A stretch of DNA of 64,000 nt, taken from NCBI GenBank assembly GCA_016191425.1, contig JACPOR010000032.1, positions 1 to 64,000 on the forward strand. The letters are read 5' to 3'. Positions 55,959 through 64,000 of the stretch are shown here, one piece after another (the first letter of the stretch is position 1; every line of letters starts with the position of its first letter). The notes below the pieces were generated by a model. The model worked only from the letters and a program-made list of their open reading frames with translations. It searched no databases and was not told the DNA's origin. This stretch comes from Chloroflexota bacterium. GTDB lineage: Bacteria > Chloroflexota > Limnocylindria > Limnocylindrales > CSP1-4. Made by a program: the position numbers and the translations under genes.

Positions 55959-56921
55959 ATGAACGGCGTTCGGCGGAGTCTTCACGTCCTCGCCCGCGTG
56001 GGATACCTCCTGGTCTTCGCCGGGCTGCTGCTCGCGATCGCATTCGGCAGCGCCGGGATCGTCGCGCTTTGGGCCCATCCTCCGGGGACGGCGGCCCGAG
56101 CCGAACTCACCTGGCAGGGCGACACGCAGCTCGGCGCCATGCTCGACAGGTCGCAGGTCGACCTCGTGTCAATCGCCGAGAAGACGGATCGGCTGGCGGT
56201 CCTCGCTCGTGGCGCCATCGGGGCGCTCACCGCCGATGACCAGGGGCCCTTCAGCGACGCGCTGACCGAAGGATCCGCTCTGGCGAGCTCGATCGAGCGT
56301 GACTCCGGGTCACTTCGAGAACGGCTCACGTCCCTGCCCGGCGCCGGGACCTTCGATGTCCTCCGCTACGACGGCGGCGTGCTCGCCCGTCGCGTCGGCC
56401 TGCTGGCCGCCCTCGACGCCACGCGGGGACTCGGACGCTCATGGGCAACGCTGACGACGGGCAGCCTCCAGGCGTCGGCGCTCATCGGGCTCCTGGTCGC
56501 GCACGACACCACCGTCGGCCGGGCGGCCGCCCAGGGGCGCGCCGCAAACTACGAGGCGGCCCTGGCCACGCTCGACATGGCGATCGCCCGTCTCGACGAT
56601 GCGGTCGTGATCAGGGACCGGCTCGCGAACACCACCGACGTGTCCACCCTCGACCAGTGGATCGAGCGCAATCGCCGCTACGACGAGGTCCTCACGGCGC
56701 TCTACGGTGCCCTTCGGGACTCGGGTGGCGTCCTCACCGACGCGGTTCGTGCCGCCCGCCAGGACGAGAGCAACGCCCGTGCGGCCCTGCCCCCGGACAC
56801 TCGTGGCCTCGTCGTGATCATCGCCGACATTGGACGGGGCGGCCTCAACCAGGCGGTCATCGCGATCGATCAGGCCAGGGCTCGCCTGACTCTGGCGATC
56901 CAGGCCCTGTCGGCTCCGTAG
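55959..56921 (+). CDS. Membrane-anchored helical protein of unknown function
   Basis: 320 residues. One N-terminal membrane span (LARVGYLLVFAGLLLAIAFG) anchors a long, almost all-helical extracytoplasmic part rich in Ala, Leu, Asp and Arg, with heptad-like spacing (YEAALATLDMAIARLDDAV). No Cys and no enzyme motif. The ATG is 7 bases after TACGCT, so a leaderless transcript is possible. Divergent from add. Not recognised. Confidence 0.65.
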   Translation: MNGVRRSLHVLARVGYLLVFAGLLLAIAFGSAGIVALWAHPPGTAARAELTWQGDTQLGAMLDRSQVDLVSIAEKTDRLAVLARGAIGALTADDQGPFSDALTEGSALASSIERDSGSLRERLTSLPGAGTFDVLRYDGGVLARRVGLLAALDATRGLGRSWATLTTGSLQASALIGLLVAHDTTVGRAAAQGRAANYEAALATLDMAIARLDDAVVIRDRLANTTDVSTLDQWIERNRRYDEVLTALYGALRDSGGVLTDAVRAARQDESNARAALPPDTRGLVVIIADIGRGGLNQAVIAIDQARARLTLAIQALSAP

Positions 56922-57127
56922 CTTCGGGAGGCGCCGACGCGCCCTGCTGCCGGGCGCGTCCCGCGAGACGACCGTGCCCTGCTTGGGGGAGGTGTGCCCG
57001 CGGGACGACCGGCGGCGCTGGGCGTCCGGACGATCACGTCGTCGCATCGCCCTGAAGTACACTCGCGTTCAATGCAGGGGGCCGTCCGATCGTGCGTGAA
57101 GCGGCCGATTCCAGGAGGACAGGATTC

Positions 57128-58642
57128 GTGCGTTTGCGCGTGGTAATCGATCAGCCATGGGACGTTCCCGCCGATGTGCTCGTCGTGCCGATCGTCGGCG
57201 AAGCGTCCTGGGACGGCGCTCTGGGCGAACTGGATCGTCGTGCAGGGGGCGAGCTGCGAGCTTTGCAGGCCTTCGGTGAGTTGCGTTCGAAGCAGTTCAC
57301 GTCCTCCCTGGCGGCGTCGGGCGACGTGCGCGCGGGCCGGATCCTCATGCTGAGCGTCGGACCGGCCGATCAGATCGATCGCGAGACGATGGTCCACTCG
57401 GGCGCGGCGGCGATGCATCGGCTGGCCGGGCGACACGCCACGTCCATGGCGTTCTGGCTGGAGCCGCTGATCGCGACGGTGGGCGGTGATGCCGAGACGC
57501 TCAGCGCCCTCATCGCGCGCGGAGTCGTCGAGGGCGGGTACGACCCGGCCACGATCTACTGCACGAATGTCAGGACGGCTCCACCGGTGCTCGACGAACT
57601 GATCCTCGTGGCGCCGGCCGGGTCGGACGTGCCGGCGCTGACGGCCGCCGCCGACCGAGGCCAGATCATCGGCGAGGGCGCGAACATTGCCCGAACGCTG
57701 TCCAACCGCGCCGCCAACGACGTCAGCCCGGAGGTCCTGGCGGAGGAGGCCTGGGCCATCGCCGAGAAGCACGGGCTGTGGATCGACGTCCTCGGTCCCG
57801 ACCGGGCCATCGAGCTCGGCATGGGCATGTTCATGGCGGTCGGCCGTGGCAGCGACAACCCGCCCCGCATGATCGTCATGCGGTCCGGCAAGCCCGGCCA
57901 GCGAGATGCCCTCGATCGTCACCTTGCGCTGGTCGGCAAGGGCGTCTGTTTCGACTCCGGCGGAATCAGCATCAAGCCGTCCCATCAGATGGAAGAGATG
58001 AAGATGGACAAGTCCGGTGCCTGCACCGTGATCGCGGCCATCGCGACGGTCGCGCGCCTCGCCCCTGGCACGCCACTGCTGGCGCTCGCCCCGGCCGTCG
58101 AGAATATGCCCGGTTCGCATTCCTCGCACCCCGGCGACCTCGTCAAGGCGATGAACGGCAAGTGGGTCGACATCACGAACACCGACGCGGAAGGGCGCCT
58201 CATACTTGGTGACGCGATGACCTACGCGGAGCAACTCGGCGCCACCCATCTCGTGGACATCGCGACGCTCACCGGGTCCGTCTCCCGCGCACTCGGCGAC
58301 ATGGTCGCCGGCGCGTTCGGCAACGAACAGGCATGGACGGACCAGGTCCTCGGGGCCGGTGCTCGGGCCGGTGAGCGGTACTGGCAGCTGCCGCTGGTCG
58401 AGGACTACTGGATCGACATGGAGTCGTGGTACGGCGACATGGTCAACAGCGACGGGGCGGAAGGTGGCCTGGTGAAGAGTGCCCTGTTCCTTCGCGAATT
58501 CACGACGAGGCCATGGGTCCACCTCGACGTCGCGGGCACCGCCTATTTCCGGAAGACCAAGCCGTTTGCGCCGCGGGGAGCCACCGGCGCATCCCACGCG
58601 ACCCTGGTCGAACTGGCGCTCGCCGGCGCCCGGCCCGGCTGA
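57128..58642 (+). CDS. pepA: Leucyl aminopeptidase (M17 family)
   Basis: 504 residues. The M17 signature NTDAEGRL is present (DITNTDAEGRLILGDAMTYA). Metal ligands Lys and Asp lie in LVGKGVCFDSGGISIKPS and MEEMKMDKSGACTV, and the carbonate-site Arg is in AEGRL. Dinuclear zinc or manganese enzymes of this family remove N-terminal residues from peptides; they are cytoplasmic hexamers. The N-terminal regulatory domain (about 160 residues) is present. The GTG at 57128 is preferred to 57092 because AGGAGG stands 9 bases upstream. Confidence 0.93.
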   Translation: MRLRVVIDQPWDVPADVLVVPIVGEASWDGALGELDRRAGGELRALQAFGELRSKQFTSSLAASGDVRAGRILMLSVGPADQIDRETMVHSGAAAMHRLAGRHATSMAFWLEPLIATVGGDAETLSALIARGVVEGGYDPATIYCTNVRTAPPVLDELILVAPAGSDVPALTAAADRGQIIGEGANIARTLSNRAANDVSPEVLAEEAWAIAEKHGLWIDVLGPDRAIELGMGMFMAVGRGSDNPPRMIVMRSGKPGQRDALDRHLALVGKGVCFDSGGISIKPSHQMEEMKMDKSGACTVIAAIATVARLAPGTPLLALAPAVENMPGSHSSHPGDLVKAMNGKWVDITNTDAEGRLILGDAMTYAEQLGATHLVDIATLTGSVSRALGDMVAGAFGNEQAWTDQVLGAGARAGERYWQLPLVEDYWIDMESWYGDMVNSDGAEGGLVKSALFLREFTTRPWVHLDVAGTAYFRKTKPFAPRGATGASHATLVELALAGARPG

Positions 58643-58663
58643 TCACGCCACTCTCAGCGGTCC

Positions 58664-59311
58664 ATGACCCCGCTCCTCGTCTTGGCCGCGGTCACCGGCG
58701 GCGCCTGGGGCTTCGTTGCGGACCGAATCGGCGCCCGCTGGCCGGCCCATGAGGACGGGTCCACCCGCCCGGTCGACTGGCGAACGCTGGCGGTGATCGT
58801 GGCGGGCATCCTCGCGCCCACGTTCCTCGTCCTGCGCTACGAGTCCGACCCGGCGACGCTGGCGTACCTGGGCGTCCTCGTGGTCGCGCTCATCCTCCTG
58901 TTCGCGACGGATCTGGATCAGCGCCTGCTGCCGGACGTGATCACCCTGCCGATCGTGGCCTATGCGCTCCTCGGGTTCGCTGGCGGACTCGGGCCCTTCG
59001 TTCGGACCCCCGGCGATCTCCTTGTGGCGGCCATCGCCGCAGTCGCGATCCCGGGTCTGCTGTACCTCGTGTCCATCCCGTTCGGGGCGGGTGCGATCGG
59101 TCTCGGCGACCTCAAGCTGCTCGTCGGCGTCGGGCTCCTGGCCGGCGCCGCGCGGCTCGTGGCAACGGTCCTCATCGGGGCTCTTGCCGCTGCCCTCGGG
59201 ATCGCGATCCTGCTCGCCCTGCGGCGGATCAGACTCAAGAGCTACGTGCCCTACGGGCCCTTCCTGATCATCGGCGCGATCTGGGCGCTGACCATCTCAC
59301 GAGGCCTGTAG
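58664..59311 (+). CDS. A24-family prepilin peptidase
   Basis: 215-residue membrane protein with six to seven spans. The two catalytic Asp are in FATDLDQRLLPDVITLP and IGLGDLKLLVGVG (GxGD motif). It lacks the N-terminal methylase domain of PilD, as in TadV/CpaA-type enzymes, so it would only cleave prepilin-like leader peptides. No pilin genes are in the window. It starts 21 bases after pepA. Confidence 0.85.
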   Translation: MTPLLVLAAVTGGAWGFVADRIGARWPAHEDGSTRPVDWRTLAVIVAGILAPTFLVLRYESDPATLAYLGVLVVALILLFATDLDQRLLPDVITLPIVAYALLGFAGGLGPFVRTPGDLLVAAIAAVAIPGLLYLVSIPFGAGAIGLGDLKLLVGVGLLAGAARLVATVLIGALAAALGIAILLALRRIRLKSYVPYGPFLIIGAIWALTISRGL

Positions 59312-59470
59312 GCGACGCACGAGCGATCCGGGCAATTGGAAGACGGGGTGCGGTATCATGCCCCGGTTGCCGGTAGTCGTTCCAACGTGGTGCCCAACGT
59401 GGAGCGGCGGTCTCACCCGGCGAGCGAGCCGAACGCGCAGCCAAGCACGTTGACGGAGATCGTTCGCACG

Positions 59471-60853
59471 ATGACGACGCCACTCATGCGCCGCCGAACG
59501 CCTGACCAGCGAGGCTGGTCCCGGCCGGCTCGACCCGGCCCCGGGCGCGGCGTCCTGCTCCTGCTCGTCCTGACCACACTCCTCGGCGGTGCCTTCGTCA
59601 GCGTCCCGGCGCGTCCCGTCTCGGCGGACGATCTCTCCGATGCCATCGCTCGCCAGAAGGCGCTCGCGACCAGGATCGCGAAGCAGAAGGCCCAGGTCGC
59701 GACCCTCACCAGACAGCAGAAGGCGCTGAGCGCGACGCTCGCCTCGACCAGGAACTCCCTCAACCAGGTCAATACAGACCTCACTTCCGTGCGCGGCCAG
59801 ATCGTCCAGGCGACCGTCGCGGTGGCCGCGGCCCAGGCAGACGTCGAGGCACTTGATACACAGGTCGCAAAGCTGGATACCGAGCTGACCGACCTCGAGG
59901 CGCGCGAGGTCGTGAAGCCACAGGAGCTGGCCGCCCGCAAGGCGCTCCTGGCGGATCGGATCCGGCAGGCCTACGACACGGATCGCACATCGCTGCTCGA
60001 GACGATCCTGTCCGGCGATACGTTCACGGACGTACTCGCCGAGGTCTCGTACCAGCTCGACTTCGCCCAGCAGGATCGTGAGCTGGCCGAACAGATCGTC
60101 GCCGACCAGAAAGTGCTCGCGGTTCTGCATCAGACCGTCGAGGCGACGCGGGCGCAGACCGTCGAGCTGCGGACGGCGGCTGATGACCAGCAGGCCCAGT
60201 TCCAGGCGCAGCTCGTCTCGCTCGCGGACTCCAAGGCTCGCCTCGCCGCGCTGGAAAAGGAGACCGAGCGACTCCTGGCACTCCAACGGGCGTCCTACGA
60301 ACAGATGAACAAGGACAAGGCGAAGCTTGCCGCCGCCATCGCGGCGAGCGAGAAGGCGGAGGCCGAACTCCAGAAGAAGATCGACAAGCTCGTCGCCGAG
60401 CGCGCCCGGGGGGGTTCGATTCCATCGATCTACAACGGCACCGTGGAGTGGCCGTTGGCCGGCAGGATCACCCAGGAGTTCGGGTGCACGGGTTTCGCCT
60501 GGGAGCCACCCCTCGGGAACTGTCGCAACTTTCACCGCGGCATCGATATCGCGGCCCCGATGTACACGCCGGTCCGGGCGGCCGCCCCGGGAGTGGTCCT
60601 GTTTGCCGGTCCGAATCCGTACGACCGGAGTCCGAAGGCATGGATCGTGATCATCGCCCACGCCGAGAACCTCGTGACGTGGTACGCGCACGTCGACAAC
60701 AACCCGAAGCCGCCGGTCGTCCGTGCCGGTGATCGCGTGGTGGCCGGGCAGGTCATCGCCTTCGTGGGAGTGACGGGTCGAACCACGGGCCCGCACGTCG
60801 ACTGGCGCGTGGAGTTCAACAAGACCTTCAAGAACCCGCGGCTCTTCCTCTGA
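59471..60853 (+). CDS. Coiled-coil M23-type peptidase (EnvC/NlpD-like)
   Basis: 460 residues. Signal peptide (GVLLLLVLTTLLGGAFVSVP, cleaved after about SAD), a long coiled coil of about 250 residues rich in Gln, Ala, Leu and Lys, then an M23 LytM domain. The first metal ligands, H355-RGI-D359, are intact, and YAHVDN is present. The usual final HxH is H442-V-D444, so one zinc ligand is changed. It may be a weakened peptidase or an EnvC-like activator of amidases in cell separation. The ATG at 59471 is the start nearest the signal; an earlier in-frame TTG is less likely. Confidence 0.85.
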   Translation: MTTPLMRRRTPDQRGWSRPARPGPGRGVLLLLVLTTLLGGAFVSVPARPVSADDLSDAIARQKALATRIAKQKAQVATLTRQQKALSATLASTRNSLNQVNTDLTSVRGQIVQATVAVAAAQADVEALDTQVAKLDTELTDLEAREVVKPQELAARKALLADRIRQAYDTDRTSLLETILSGDTFTDVLAEVSYQLDFAQQDRELAEQIVADQKVLAVLHQTVEATRAQTVELRTAADDQQAQFQAQLVSLADSKARLAALEKETERLLALQRASYEQMNKDKAKLAAAIAASEKAEAELQKKIDKLVAERARGGSIPSIYNGTVEWPLAGRITQEFGCTGFAWEPPLGNCRNFHRGIDIAAPMYTPVRAAAPGVVLFAGPNPYDRSPKAWIVIIAHAENLVTWYAHVDNNPKPPVVRAGDRVVAGQVIAFVGVTGRTTGPHVDWRVEFNKTFKNPRLFL

Positions 60854-60908
60854 GCGGTGCTAGGATCGAATTCGTTGTCACGGCCCGTGGACCCCGAGGA
60901 GTATCGCA

Positions 60909-62219
60909 GTGAAACGGACGCTGGCGATGGTTCTGGCCGGTGGCGAGGGTGAGCGGCTGTCGATCCTGTCGTCGGTGCGCGCGAAGCCCGCGGTGCCGTT
61001 CGGCGGGAAGTACCGGATCATCGATTTCACGCTGTCCAACTGTGTCAACTCGGACATCAACGACGTCGTGGTCCTGACCCAGTACAACCCCCGATCCCTG
61101 AACGATCACATCGGCCTCGGCCGGCCCTGGGACCTCGACCGCGCGCGGGGTGGCGTCAAGCTCCTCCAGCCCTACATCGCCCGTGGTCGGGTCGCGGAGT
61201 GGTATCGCGGGACGGCCGATGCCGTGCTGCGAAACCGCAGCGTGCTCGAGCATTCGGATGCGGACATCGTCCTGATCCTCGCCGGCGATCACATCTACAA
61301 GATGGACTACCAGCCCTTCATCGCGGCGCACCGCCGAAGGCGAGCCGACGTGACGATCGCGGTTCGCCGGGTGCCCCTGGCCGAGGCAACCCGGATGGGC
61401 ATCCTGGCGATGGATGAGACGGACCGGATCACCGAGTGGCAGGAGAAGCCGAAGCAGCCCAGGAGCGACCTCGCATCGATGGGCGTGTACGTCTTTTCCC
61501 GCAAGTCGCTCCTGCGCTGGTTGGACGAAGAGCGGATCGACTTCGGGTCGCACGTGATCCCGGCGATGCTCGATGCCGGGGCCCGGGTCTACGGCTACCG
61601 ATTCGCCGGCTACTGGCAGGACGTCGGGACGATCCAGTCCTACTGGGAGGCCAACATGGCCCTCCTCGTGGATCACCCGGAGCTCGATCTCAACGACAAG
61701 GAGTGGCTGGTCCACACGAAGTCCGAGGAGCGGGCACCGGCAAAGCTGGGCCCGACGGCACAGGTCCATCGGAGCCTCATCAGCCACGGCTGCGTCATCG
61801 ACGGGACAGTCGTGAACAGCGTGCTGTCACCGGGCGTGCGGGTGGGGATGGGGGCCGTCGTGCGCGATTCGATCGTGATGTTCGATTCCGTCATCGGGTC
61901 CCGGGCCGTCATCGACCGGGCCATTCTGGACAAGGAGGTCATCGTGGGGCCGGGCGCCATCATTGGCGAAGGCCCGGATGATCCCCCGAACAAGGCCGAA
62001 CCGACCCGCCTCAACACCGGGATCACGGTCGTCGGCAAGCAGAGCGTGATCCCCCGCGGCGCGCGGATCGGGCGGAATGTCCGGATCGGCGGCAACGTCC
62101 GCGCCGCCGACTTCACGCGGAAGAACGTCCCGTCCGGCGGCTCCGTGGATCCGGCTCCCTCGGGTCGTGGCCGGCGCCGTGGCAGTGCGTCGGACGAGGC
62201 GGATACGGCGGCGGGCTAG
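60909..62219 (+). CDS. glgC: Glucose-1-phosphate adenylyltransferase
   Basis: 436 residues. Makes ADP-glucose for glycogen synthesis. N-terminal nucleotidyltransferase: LAGGEGERLSILSSVRAKPA (G-x-G-x-R-L-like loop), FGGKYRIIDFTLSNCVNS, EWYRGTADAVL, ILAGDHIYKMDY. C-terminal left-handed beta-helix with hexapeptide repeats (GCVIDGTVVNSVLSPGVRVG) for allosteric control. The final 30 residues are a charged, disordered tail. GTG start at 60909 with GAGGAG upstream. No other glg gene is seen. Confidence 0.95.
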   Translation: MKRTLAMVLAGGEGERLSILSSVRAKPAVPFGGKYRIIDFTLSNCVNSDINDVVVLTQYNPRSLNDHIGLGRPWDLDRARGGVKLLQPYIARGRVAEWYRGTADAVLRNRSVLEHSDADIVLILAGDHIYKMDYQPFIAAHRRRRADVTIAVRRVPLAEATRMGILAMDETDRITEWQEKPKQPRSDLASMGVYVFSRKSLLRWLDEERIDFGSHVIPAMLDAGARVYGYRFAGYWQDVGTIQSYWEANMALLVDHPELDLNDKEWLVHTKSEERAPAKLGPTAQVHRSLISHGCVIDGTVVNSVLSPGVRVGMGAVVRDSIVMFDSVIGSRAVIDRAILDKEVIVGPGAIIGEGPDDPPNKAEPTRLNTGITVVGKQSVIPRGARIGRNVRIGGNVRAADFTRKNVPSGGSVDPAPSGRGRRRGSASDEADTAAG

Positions 62220-62228
62220 ACTTCCCGC

Positions 62229-62747
62229 GTGCCCGATCCGATTCCCGCGACCGCGGACGCCGTCGCGTCCTGGCTTCGCGACCTCGCCATTCCCGCCGAC
62301 GCCATCAGCGAGCGTGAGGGCGTCGCGGCCTGGGATCTCGTCCTCGACGGTCGTCGCCGCCACGACCTGCGGGTCACCCTCATCCTCGATCCATCGACTG
62401 GGTTGATCATCTGGGCCCATCTCGCGCCGCCGCTCGGGGATGGATTGCGCAAGGCCTATCGAGCCCTGCTGCGCTGGAACGACGAGTTCCCGCTCGTCAA
62501 GTTCTCGCTGGCCGATGACGGGCGGCCCATCCTCTCGATCGAGATCCCGCATCGCTGGCTCGATGCCGACGAGTTCGGCCTCGCCCTGACCCGGGTGATC
62601 GGCATCGCCGATCGACTATTCGACGAAACGAGGCCGTGGGTCTGGATCGGCGGCCACGTCCCGGCCGCGTACGCGGCGCGCGAGGGCGGGACGCGGGTCC
62701 TCCTCGACCGATACGCGGCCCGGCTCCCGGAGTTGTTCGAATCGTGA
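62229..62747 (+). CDS. YbjN-like protein
   Basis: 172 residues with the tetratrico-free alpha/beta fold of YbjN / type III secretion chaperone-like proteins (DLRVTLILDPSTGLIIWAHL, YRALLRWNDEFPLVKFSLAD, GRPILSIEIPHRWLDADEFG). Such proteins are small soluble chaperone-like factors of unclear role. GTG start 9 bases after glgC. Its stop overlaps the start of the next gene (GTGA). Confidence 0.75.
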   Translation: MPDPIPATADAVASWLRDLAIPADAISEREGVAAWDLVLDGRRRHDLRVTLILDPSTGLIIWAHLAPPLGDGLRKAYRALLRWNDEFPLVKFSLADDGRPILSIEIPHRWLDADEFGLALTRVIGIADRLFDETRPWVWIGGHVPAAYAAREGGTRVLLDRYAARLPELFES

Positions 62748-64000
62748 GGTCGGCAGCCCGGCGACCGGGGGCGCTGCCGGTGCTCCTGGTCGCGCTGATG
62801 GTCCTCGGGGCCACGGCCGCGGCCTGGTCTCCATTCGAGGTCCGCGCGGCGACAGCGCCGCTGACGATGGTCACGGACACGACCTACGACATCCTGCCCG
62901 AGGAGAATCGAGTCGCGGTCACGGTGAGGATCGCCGCCACGAGCCAACTGCGCGATACGACCACCCGCCGCTACTACACGGATCGCGCCTATCTCGCGGT
63001 GCCGCCGAGGGCAGCGAACCTCCGGCTGACCGCGGGGAAGGGAACACCCTCCGTCTCCGTCATGTCACGAACGGCCACGAGTGCAATCCTGCTGCTGAAG
63101 TTCGGTTCGCAGCTCGGCGCTGGCAAGACGACGGAGCTGACGCTCACCTTCGACATCGTCGACGAGGGCGGCGAACCCGATCGGGCATTCCGGATCTCGC
63201 CATCCCTCGTGAGCATGACGGCCTGGGCGTTCGGAACCGATGGCGTCGCGGGTTCGACGGTGCGGGTCCGATTGCCGGCCGGCTATGTCGCGACCATCGG
63301 CCGCGGTCCGCTCTCCGGACCATCCACGGAACCCGACGGCCACGTGGTCTATGCGAGTGAGGTCATTGCCAGTCCTGGCGCATACGTGGCCGACGTCATG
63401 GCCGATCGACCGGGCGTCCTCGACAACCTGAAGAGGTCGACATCCGTCGGGGCGCGGACGGTGACCCTTCTCCTCCGGTCGTGGCCCGATGATCCGGCCT
63501 GGCGGGCGAGAGTCTTCGATATCCTGTCCCGTGGCCTGCCGGCGCTCGGCACGGCCATCGGCGTGGACTGGCAGATCGACCCGACGCTCGAGGTCCGCGA
63601 GACAATCGTCCGGGCCGAGGGGGCCGTGTCCAGTGCGGGAAGCGCGGGAGCCGCCGCTTTCGATCCGTCCGTCGGGCGGCTCGACATCCCGTACACCGCA
63701 GACCCCACGGCCATCCTCCACGGCGCCGCCCATGGCTGGTTCAACGCCTCGCTCGTCGTCGACCGGTGGGTCGCGGAGGGGTTCGCTGCTCTGTACGCGG
63801 AGCAGGCCGGTGCCGCGATCGGTATCGCGGTGCGATCGCCGGCCATGACCGAGGCTGCCCTCGACGATTCCGTGCCGCTCAACGCCTGGGTCGTCGGCGG
63901 CCCGAACGACAACTTCGGGCATGCGGCGTCGCTGGAGCTCGCCCGGAGCATCGCCGAGCGGGCCGGTCCAGCCGCGCTCCAGGCCGTCTGGCGGGACGTC
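62744..64000 (+). CDS. Secreted gluzincin-like protein with degenerate metal motif (partial, runs off the right edge)
   Basis: At least 419 residues. N-terminal signal peptide (LPVLLVALMVLGATAAAWS). A beta-rich region (TTYDILPEENRVAVTVRI ... GGEPDRAFRISPSLVSMTAW) resembles the N-terminal domain of M1 peptidases. Residues 326-330 are HGAAH where active M1/M61 enzymes have HExxH, and WVAEGFAALY follows, matching the downstream Glu motif with shorter spacing. The catalytic Glu is thus Gly, suggesting a binding protein rather than a peptidase. GTG start overlaps the upstream stop. C-terminus lies beyond the window. Confidence 0.7.
   Translation, partial: MRSAARRPGALPVLLVALMVLGATAAAWSPFEVRAATAPLTMVTDTTYDILPEENRVAVTVRIAATSQLRDTTTRRYYTDRAYLAVPPRAANLRLTAGKGTPSVSVMSRTATSAILLLKFGSQLGAGKTTELTLTFDIVDEGGEPDRAFRISPSLVSMTAWAFGTDGVAGSTVRVRLPAGYVATIGRGPLSGPSTEPDGHVVYASEVIASPGAYVADVMADRPGVLDNLKRSTSVGARTVTLLLRSWPDDPAWRARVFDILSRGLPALGTAIGVDWQIDPTLEVRETIVRAEGAVSSAGSAGAAAFDPSVGRLDIPYTADPTAILHGAAHGWFNASLVVDRWVAEGFAALYAEQAGAAIGIAVRSPAMTEAALDDSVPLNAWVVGGPNDNFGHAASLELARSIAERAGPAALQAVWRDV

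Noticed and set aside
1-64000. tRNA and rRNA genes
   Set aside because: I looked for the GGTTCGAATCC-type T-loop and acceptor pairing and for conserved rRNA blocks on both strands and saw none; a dedicated tRNA search was not possible.

Overview
The window is a very GC-rich bacterial chromosome segment with dense short operons on both strands, frequent GTG and TTG starts, many 4-base ATGA or GTGA gene overlaps, and an extraordinary load of short tandem repeats between genes. The gene content (flavin-dependent ThyX, B12-dependent ribonucleotide reductase NrdJ, A24 prepilin peptidase, NatA/NatB-like exporter, secreted proteins with Thr-Pro linkers, no outer-membrane machinery) fits a soil or freshwater Chloroflexota, perhaps of the Limnocylindria/Ellin6529 kind. 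That placement is inference. No rRNA, tRNA, CRISPR array or intact mobile element was recognised. Layout, left to right. 1-9.8 kb: a coiled-coil protein running off the left edge, moaA, and a minus-strand operon (broken SRPBCC gene, MFS transporter, thyX, two-cupin protein), then a class III cyclase-ATPase-TPR regulator with a stand-alone cyclic-nucleotide-binding protein. 10-18 kb: a second cyclic-nucleotide-binding protein with a flavoprotein, a LysE-type exporter, an aquaporin, an ABC exporter, Tag glycosylase and a hydrolase, bracketed by two inverted copies (A and B) of a 226-bp dispersed repeat. 18-29 kb: secreted lytic transglycosylase, cupredoxin lipoprotein, a GIY-YIG-like/GreA fusion, a beta-lactamase-fold secreted protein, an RhlE helicase, a YbaK deacylase, a DUF2089/DUF4097/SHOCT-like operon and an HhH-GPD protein. 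29.7-34.9 kb: SorC regulator, FGGY sugar kinase and an NMT1/THI5-type ABC importer in one tightly coupled operon. 35-42 kb: a second RhlE operon, PAC2 and cupin genes, an XRE/membrane-protein pair and a Nudix-winged-helix regulator with an oxidoreductase, the last two apparently leaderless. 42.3-47.4 kb: an accessory island with IS630 transposase debris, a probable restriction endonuclease, a methyltransferase that has lost its catalytic motif, and nrdJ behind a promoter with NrdR-box-like sites. 48-64 kb: mostly housekeeping genes (NatAB-like exporter, CcsA, YacP-like nuclease, HAD phosphatase, adenosine deaminase, leucyl aminopeptidase, prepilin peptidase, M23 peptidase, GlgC, YbjN-like protein and a truncated secreted protein at the right edge). 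The most interesting items are a four-copy, roughly 205-226 bp intergenic repeat with imperfect terminal inverted repeats; a tandem triplication of a Shine-Dalgarno/start-codon module that creates two 9-residue coupled leader peptides ahead of an ABC ATPase gene; the sugar-kinase/NMT1 transporter locus; the cyclase/cyclic-nucleotide-binding cluster; and the decaying restriction-modification unit.
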